From Myxococcaceae bacterium (GTDB lineage Bacteria; Myxococcota; Myxococcia; Myxococcales; Myxococcaceae), in the NCBI GenBank assembly GCA_017881265.1, contig JADGRA010000032.1:42604-106603 (forward strand): a stretch of 64,000 bases of DNA, given 5' to 3'. Made by a program: the position numbers and the translations under genes. Within the stretch, counting starts at the first letter, position 1; the number at the start of each line of letters is the position of its first letter. Under the pieces are notes generated by a model. The model had not been told where the DNA came from, made no database searches, and saw only the letters and a list, made by a program, of their open reading frames with translations. This document shows, piece after piece, positions 60,566 to 64,000 of the stretch.

Positions 60566-61690
60566 TCAAGCGGCCGGAAGGCGCACGCTGAAGCAGCTCC
60601 CCCCACCCGGCGCTTCGGCGGCCTCCAACGTCCCGCCCATGCTTCGTACCAAGCTCTGGCTGACGGCCAGACCCAGGCCGGTGCCCTTCCCACCCGACCG
60701 GGTGGTGAAGAACGGTTCGAACAGCCGAGGTCGCACTTCGGGAGAAATACCGGGGCCACTGTCGAGGACGTCCAGCCGGATGGTCGCCTCCTCCCCGCGG
60801 GCCTGGACGCGGAGTACGCCCTGCCCGCCCATGGCCTGCGCCGCGTTGAGCAGCAGGTTGATGAGGACCTGACTCAAAGGACCGGCGTCTGCGAGCACCA
60901 CCAGCCCGGGGGCCACCTCGACCCGCACCTCGAGGCCCTGGAAGTCAGGACCGGCCGACACCAGCCGGAGGGAGGTCTCGATAACCGGGGCCACCTCGAC
61001 AGGCGCTAGAACTGGCCGCGGGGGCCGGCCAAGGTCGAGCAACCCACGGACAATGGCGTTGATGCGATGGACCTCGGTCTCGATTCGGTCGACGTACTCC
61101 CGTGCTTCTGACGCCGAGCCCGTCAGCCCCCGAAGCAGGCTCAGGTAGCCGAGGATGCCGGAGAGGGGGTTGCCTACCTCATGTGCCACCCCAGCCGCGA
61201 GGCGACCCACGGAGGCCAACCGTTCGGCCGCGACGAGCTCCGCCTGGGCCCGGGTGAGTTGTTCGTTGGCTAAGCGCAGGTCCTCCAGTTGCTGGTGCGT
61301 GACCGTGCGTTCTTCCTGCAGCGCGGCGGCGGTCCGCCGCAGCGACGCCTCCACGCGAGCGAGCAGCGGCCCTCCGGAGCCACGGGGACCCAGCTGGAGG
61401 TCGAGCCGCTCGAGTTGGCGCATCTCGGCTTCCAGCCGCTGGACGGGGCGGGCGACCGCCAACCAGAGAATGGCATACGCGCACAGTCCGACGAGGAGCA
61501 AGTCGAGCCCGAGCAGCAGTGGCAGCGCCTGCCGCGCACCGGTGCGCACCAGGGCCGGCGCAGTTCCGGGCACCGCGGCGCGTCGCAGCGCCTCCATCAG
61601 CCCGGCCAGAAGAGGTTGAAAGGACAGCGACGTCAGGCCGGTGGCGAGCACGGCAACGAGAAAGACGATGGCGGCCAAGCGAAGTCTCAT
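60566..61690 (-). CDS. pilS: sensor histidine kinase, PilS-like
   Basis: A 374-residue kinase. Two membrane helices (about 5-32 and 54-80) enclose a very short periplasmic loop; a HAMP-like and coiled region follows. The HisKA domain has His170 in GVAHEVGNPLSGI and the HATPase domain has NLLLNAAQAM, DSGPGISPE and GTGLGLAVS. Two helices are fewer than the six of Pseudomonas PilS, so the name comes from position between pilD and pilR. Its ATG overlaps the pilD stop (ATGA, 61687-61690). Confidence 0.75.
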   Translation of the reverse strand: MRLRLAAIVFLVAVLATGLTSLSFQPLLAGLMEALRRAAVPGTAPALVRTGARQALPLLLGLDLLLVGLCAYAILWLAVARPVQRLEAEMRQLERLDLQLGPRGSGGPLLARVEASLRRTAAALQEERTVTHQQLEDLRLANEQLTRAQAELVAAERLASVGRLAAGVAHEVGNPLSGILGYLSLLRGLTGSASEAREYVDRIETEVHRINAIVRGLLDLGRPPRPVLAPVEVAPVIETSLRLVSAGPDFQGLEVRVEVAPGLVVLADAGPLSQVLINLLLNAAQAMGGQGVLRVQARGEEATIRLDVLDSGPGISPEVRPRLFEPFFTTRSGGKGTGLGLAVSQSLVRSMGGTLEAAEAPGGGSCFSVRLPAA

Positions 61691-62592
61691 CCGGCCAAAC
61701 CGCCCATCAACACCCGAGCGAGGGACTCGGGAAGTAGCCGCGCGAGAAGCGGTCCGAGGAGGGCCAGTTCGAGTCCGGCCAACGCAAGCCAGGGTCCAAA
61801 GGGCAAATGGGTGGGACCGGGACTCCAGTCGTCCTCTTCCTCGGGGCCTGCCTTCGCCGGGTGGGGGCGGGCCACCTCGGGCGCGGTGACGCCGGGCGCG
61901 GGCGCGGCCGGACCCGCGCGGCCGCGGAAGAGGAGGAGGGCACTGCCCACCACGGCCCCCTGGACGTTGCTCAGCAGCACGAGGCCAAACAGCGGCTGCC
62001 ACCCGAGAAAGGCTCCGAGCAAGGCGACCAGCCATTTGTCTCCGGCGCCGAGCCCCTCCCTGCGCAGGACGAGCTTGACCAGTGTTTCCAAGCCCCAGAA
62101 GAAGAGGAAGCCTGCGGCAGCCCCGAGCACCGCGTCCCGCAGGGCGTCCATGCCCAACAGCGCGGCGGAGAGAATTCCGACGGCAAGCCCGGGAATCGTG
62201 AGTTCAAACGGCAGCAGCCAATGGTCGAGGTCGATGAAGGACAGCGGGACCAGGAAGCCGACTAGCAGCAGCCCCCGGAGCAGGCTCCAGGACATCCCGA
62301 AGCGGAGCCAGCACGCCAGGAAAAGGCAGCCGGTAAGCAGTTCCACCGTTGGGTAGCGCGCCGAAATTGGGGCGCGGCACGCGCGGCAGCGGGAACGAAG
62401 GACGAGCCAGGAGAGGAGCGGCACGTTCTCGAACCAGGCGAGGGCATGGCCACACCGGGGGCAGCGCGAACCCGGGTAGACGATGGATTGGCCTTCCGGC
62501 AAGCGCGCAATGACGACGTTGAGAAAGCTCCCGACAAGCAGGCCAAGAACGAACGCGAAGGCCGCGAGCCAGAGATTCAAGGGCATAGTCAT
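61687..62592 (-). CDS. pilD: prepilin peptidase / N-methyltransferase PilD
   Basis: A 301-residue inner-membrane aspartyl protease that cleaves and methylates prepilins. GSFLNVVIARLP at the start, two CxxC pairs (CPRC, CRAC) in the cytoplasmic loop, and the two catalytic aspartates in FIDLDHW and GLGAGDKW. About eight membrane helices. A Pro/Asp-rich loop (about 228-258, GPEEEDDWSPGPTH) is longer than usual near the C-terminus. Divergent from the pilin genes. First gene of the pilD-pilS-pilR unit. Confidence 0.95.
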   Translation of the reverse strand: MTMPLNLWLAAFAFVLGLLVGSFLNVVIARLPEGQSIVYPGSRCPRCGHALAWFENVPLLSWLVLRSRCRACRAPISARYPTVELLTGCLFLACWLRFGMSWSLLRGLLLVGFLVPLSFIDLDHWLLPFELTIPGLAVGILSAALLGMDALRDAVLGAAAGFLFFWGLETLVKLVLRREGLGAGDKWLVALLGAFLGWQPLFGLVLLSNVQGAVVGSALLLFRGRAGPAAPAPGVTAPEVARPHPAKAGPEEEDDWSPGPTHLPFGPWLALAGLELALLGPLLARLLPESLARVLMGGLAG

Positions 62593-62888
62593 TGGCAGAG
62601 AGGAGGCCGAGCCCAGGTTCCCCTAGCTCCCTTCACGTGAGGCACAGGCCTCCGCTGCGCGCTGCTTTTGACGCTCAGCGCTCATAGGACGCTCTTCCAT
62701 CGGTTTTGGCCAATTTCCTGCAACGGAACAAAGGGCCTACGTGAACCGGCGGCCACGCAGGCCGGCCGTTCGGGTCGGAGAAGAGGAGTCCCACGGCAAC
62801 TCACGAGGGGACAGGGGTCTGCGTGGCGACGGCGACGGCGCACTTTGCACGGAAGTGGGTCGTCGTGGACCGCGAATGGCCAGTCCAC

Positions 62889-62903
62889 TGACAAATTTGG
62901 TCG
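62889..62903 (+). promoter_or_regulatory. candidate PilR upstream activating site of pilin gene 1
   Basis: TGACAAATTTGGTCG. It matches TGCCAAAATTGGTCG before the second pilin gene at 13 of 15 positions, and both lie exactly 70 bases before the GG of the -24 box. The core is quasi-palindromic (CCAAATTTGG-like). Position about -88 fits an enhancer-binding protein. PilR as the protein is inferred. Confidence 0.5.
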
Positions 62904-62956
62904 CTCGGGACGCTTGGCCTTCGGCGACAACCTTCCGCAACGACAAAACCTCGAAC

Positions 62957-62973
62957 TTGGCACGCGTACTGCT
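62957..62973 (+). promoter_or_regulatory. sigma-54 promoter of pilin gene 1
   Basis: TTGGCACG-CGTA-CTGCT. GG (62959-62960) and GC (62971-62972) are separated by exactly 10 bases, and TTGGCACG is the full -24 consensus. The predicted start near 62984 gives a leader of about 53 bases. Pilin promoters under PilR control are of this class. Confidence 0.85.
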
Positions 62974-63036
62974 GTGGCCCTCGCGGACCAAAACCTTGCG
63001 CCGTCTCGTAGGACCGGCAGACACTTGGAGCCTGCT

Positions 63037-63669
63037 ATGGCCCATCGCAGCAACCGGGGCTTCACACTCATCGAGTTGATGTTGGTGGTCACGATTATTG
63101 GCATTCTCGCCGCCATCGCGATTCCCAATTTCGTGCGGTTTCAGGCTCGGTCCAAACAGTCAGAGGCGAAAGCGAACCTTAAGTCGTTGTTTACCGCTCA
63201 GCGTTCGAGGTATCAGGAGAAGGACGTCTACCTCACCAACGTCCGCACGCTGGGCTTCTCGCCCGAGCGGGGCAACCGCTACTATTATCAGCTCAATAGC
63301 CCTCCGGCTTCGACGGAGACCCGCGCGGCCGTGACCGCGGCGACAGCAGCCACCGACGAAGCCATCACGGTCGATACCTACAAGTACCCCACCGCAGTGG
63401 CCATTCCGGCGGTCCCGGCCTTCGCCGTGACTGCGTGGTCGGGCAACGAAGGCGCAGCACCGCCCATCTATGGCGTGACCGCGGGCTGCCCGAACTGCAA
63501 CTTCGTCGCGAGCGCGGTGGGCGACATCGACAACGAGGCAGTCGGCATCGACCACTGGGTTGTGGCAAGCATCGACTTCACTTCGGTCCCGGCTTGCGGC
63601 GACCCGACCGACGCCCAGACCCCGGCCGGTCAGCCGCACAACAACTACAATGACGTGAACTGCCCGTAA
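63037..63669 (+). CDS. pilA: type IV major pilin PilA
   Basis: A 210-residue prepilin. A short positive leader (MAHRSNRG) ends at the PilD cleavage site G8/F9, then [20 protein letters not shown], with the conserved Glu5 of the mature protein. [20 protein letters not shown] and SPERGNRYYYQL match myxobacterial PilA. CPNCNF and later cysteines (PACG, VNCP) suggest two disulfides in the globular head. GGAG precedes the ATG. Sigma-54 promoter upstream. Confidence 0.92.
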   Translation: MAHRSNRGFTLIELMLVVTIIGILAAIAIPNFVRFQARSKQSEAKANLKSLFTAQRSRYQEKDVYLTNVRTLGFSPERGNRYYYQLNSPPASTETRAAVTAATAATDEAITVDTYKYPTAVAIPAVPAFAVTAWSGNEGAAPPIYGVTAGCPNCNFVASAVGDIDNEAVGIDHWVVASIDFTSVPACGDPTDAQTPAGQPHNNYNDVNCP

Positions 63670-63738
63670 GCTTCAGCAGAGCAGCGGCATTCCCTGGGGC
63701 AACCGGGACTCGGGTTAAGGGCGCGAACAGCGGCCGCT

Positions 63739-63753
63739 TGCCAAAATTGGTCG
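63739..63753 (+). promoter_or_regulatory. candidate PilR upstream activating site of pilin gene 2
   Basis: TGCCAAAATTGGTCG, the counterpart of the element at 62889-62903, again 70 bases before the -24 GG. CCAAAATTGG is nearly palindromic. The equal spacing in two promoters that otherwise differ between the element and the -24 box argues for function. Confidence 0.5.
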
Positions 63754-63806
63754 GTCCGCTGACCGTCTCGGGGCCTTAACCAAGCGAAAACACGCGGGAG
63801 GGAGCC

Positions 63807-63823
63807 TTGGCACGTCGGCTGCC
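63807..63823 (+). promoter_or_regulatory. sigma-54 promoter of pilin gene 2
   Basis: TTGGCACG-TCGG-CTGCC. GG (63809-63810) and GC (63821-63822) are exactly 10 bases apart. The predicted start near 63834 gives a leader of about 50 bases. It makes the second pilin gene independent of the first. Confidence 0.85.
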
Positions 63824-63883
63824 TAGGAAGGCCTTCGCGAAAGGCTTTGGCGTTCTCTCACACTGGCACACCTAGGAGCAGTC

Positions 63884-64000
63884 ATGACCCGTCGTACCCT
63901 CAAGCGCGGCTTCACGCTCATCGAGTTGATGATTGTGGTCGCCATCATCGGCATTCTCGCGGCTATTGCCATTCCCAACTTCGTCCGCTTCCAGGCCCGG
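63884..64000 (+). CDS. pilA: second type IV pilin, 5' part
   Basis: The first 39 codons of a second prepilin: leader MTRRTLKRG ending at G9, then [20 protein letters not shown] and [10 protein letters not shown] at the window edge. AGGAG precedes the ATG. Amino acids after the cleavage site differ from the first pilin at only a few positions (LMIVVA versus LMLVVT), while codons differ more often, which suggests an old duplication under protein-level selection. The rest lies beyond the window. Confidence 0.9.
   Translation, partial: MTRRTLKRGFTLIELMIVVAIIGILAAIAIPNFVRFQAR

Larger units (their letters stand above)
62593..63036. other. intergenic region between pilD and first pilin gene
   Basis: A 444-base gap without a credible gene; the frame that runs through it in phase with the pilin has no family content. 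It holds the pilin sigma-54 promoter at 62957-62973 and a candidate activator site at 62889-62903. A further GG-N10-GC match at 62708-62721 is weaker. The divergent pilD promoter must also be here, not identified. Confidence 0.6.

Noticed and set aside
62708..62721. Third GG-N10-GC match in the pilin upstream region
   Set aside because: It reads TTGGCC rather than TGGCAC, has no paired upstream element and lies over 300 bases from the start. Such spacing is common by chance in GC-rich DNA.

Overview
The window is high-GC, densely coded DNA that most likely comes from a myxobacterium (Myxococcota). The best evidence is at the right end: a type IV pilus locus (pilD, a pilS-like kinase, pilR, pilMNOPQ) divergent from two tandem PilA-type pilins. 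Those pilins have the myxobacterial form of the N-terminus ([17 protein letters not shown]) and an internal CPNCNF motif. NtrC-type regulation, a roadblock/LC7 protein and a type III polyketide synthase fit the same group. No tRNA, rRNA, CRISPR array, insertion sequence or prophage was seen, so this is chromosomal core plus some accessory genes. The lineage is inferred by recognition, not by a search.

Layout. 1-5 kb: the frameshifted end of a SEC-C zinc-finger gene, an M1-like metallopeptidase, a membrane protein, a small lipoprotein and a cellulose-synthase-like glycosyltransferase. 5-11 kb: a CtpA-type protease, a MarR regulator with an AT-rich operator-like palindrome, an SRPBCC protein, an alpha/beta hydrolase, and ftsE-ftsX-envC-like genes for septal peptidoglycan hydrolysis. 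11-18 kb: a coiled-coil membrane protein, a stand-alone pilus-assembly N-domain protein, periplasmic glutathione peroxidase, mobA-like, slipin, fdhD (both molybdenum-cofactor genes), murI and a repeat lipoprotein. 19-24 kb: tolQ-tolR-tolA-tolB without pal, followed by fhs. 24-32.8 kb: a tight rightward array of GNAT, PLP enzyme, ppx/gppA and MFS transporter, leading into a five-gene type III PKS cluster (PKS, ICMT-like methyltransferase, ACP, fatty acyl-AMP ligase, flavin monooxygenase-like protein).

32.8-38.3 kb: a sulfatase gene broken by an in-frame TAA, an AsmA-like anchored protein, a peptidoglycan-binding lipoprotein and a Tat-exported amidase. 38.3-49 kb, leftward: an oversized Omp85/TamA-like protein, TamB, an ExeA-like ATPase and a 900-residue TPR protein. 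These look like an envelope-assembly module. 49-58.8 kb, leftward: accC, accB, efp, roadblock/LC7 protein, lipoprotein, pilQ, pilP, pilO, pilN, pilM and a small XRE regulator. Read in the transcription direction this is XRE-pilMNOPQ-lipoprotein-roadblock-efp-accBC. 59-62.6 kb: pilR, a sensor kinase and pilD. 63-64 kb, rightward: two pilin genes, the second cut by the window edge. Each has a well-spaced sigma-54 promoter and a matching upstream element at the same distance, probably the PilR site.

How the parts may work together. PilD processes the pilins, PilMNOP aligns the inner-membrane machine with the PilQ secretin, and PilS/PilR would drive pilin expression through sigma-54. The most notable system is the 28.0-32.8 kb cluster. 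It resembles the Streptomyces Srs pathway to methylated alkylresorcinols or alkylquinones, but carries its own acyl-AMP ligase and carrier protein to supply the fatty starter unit.
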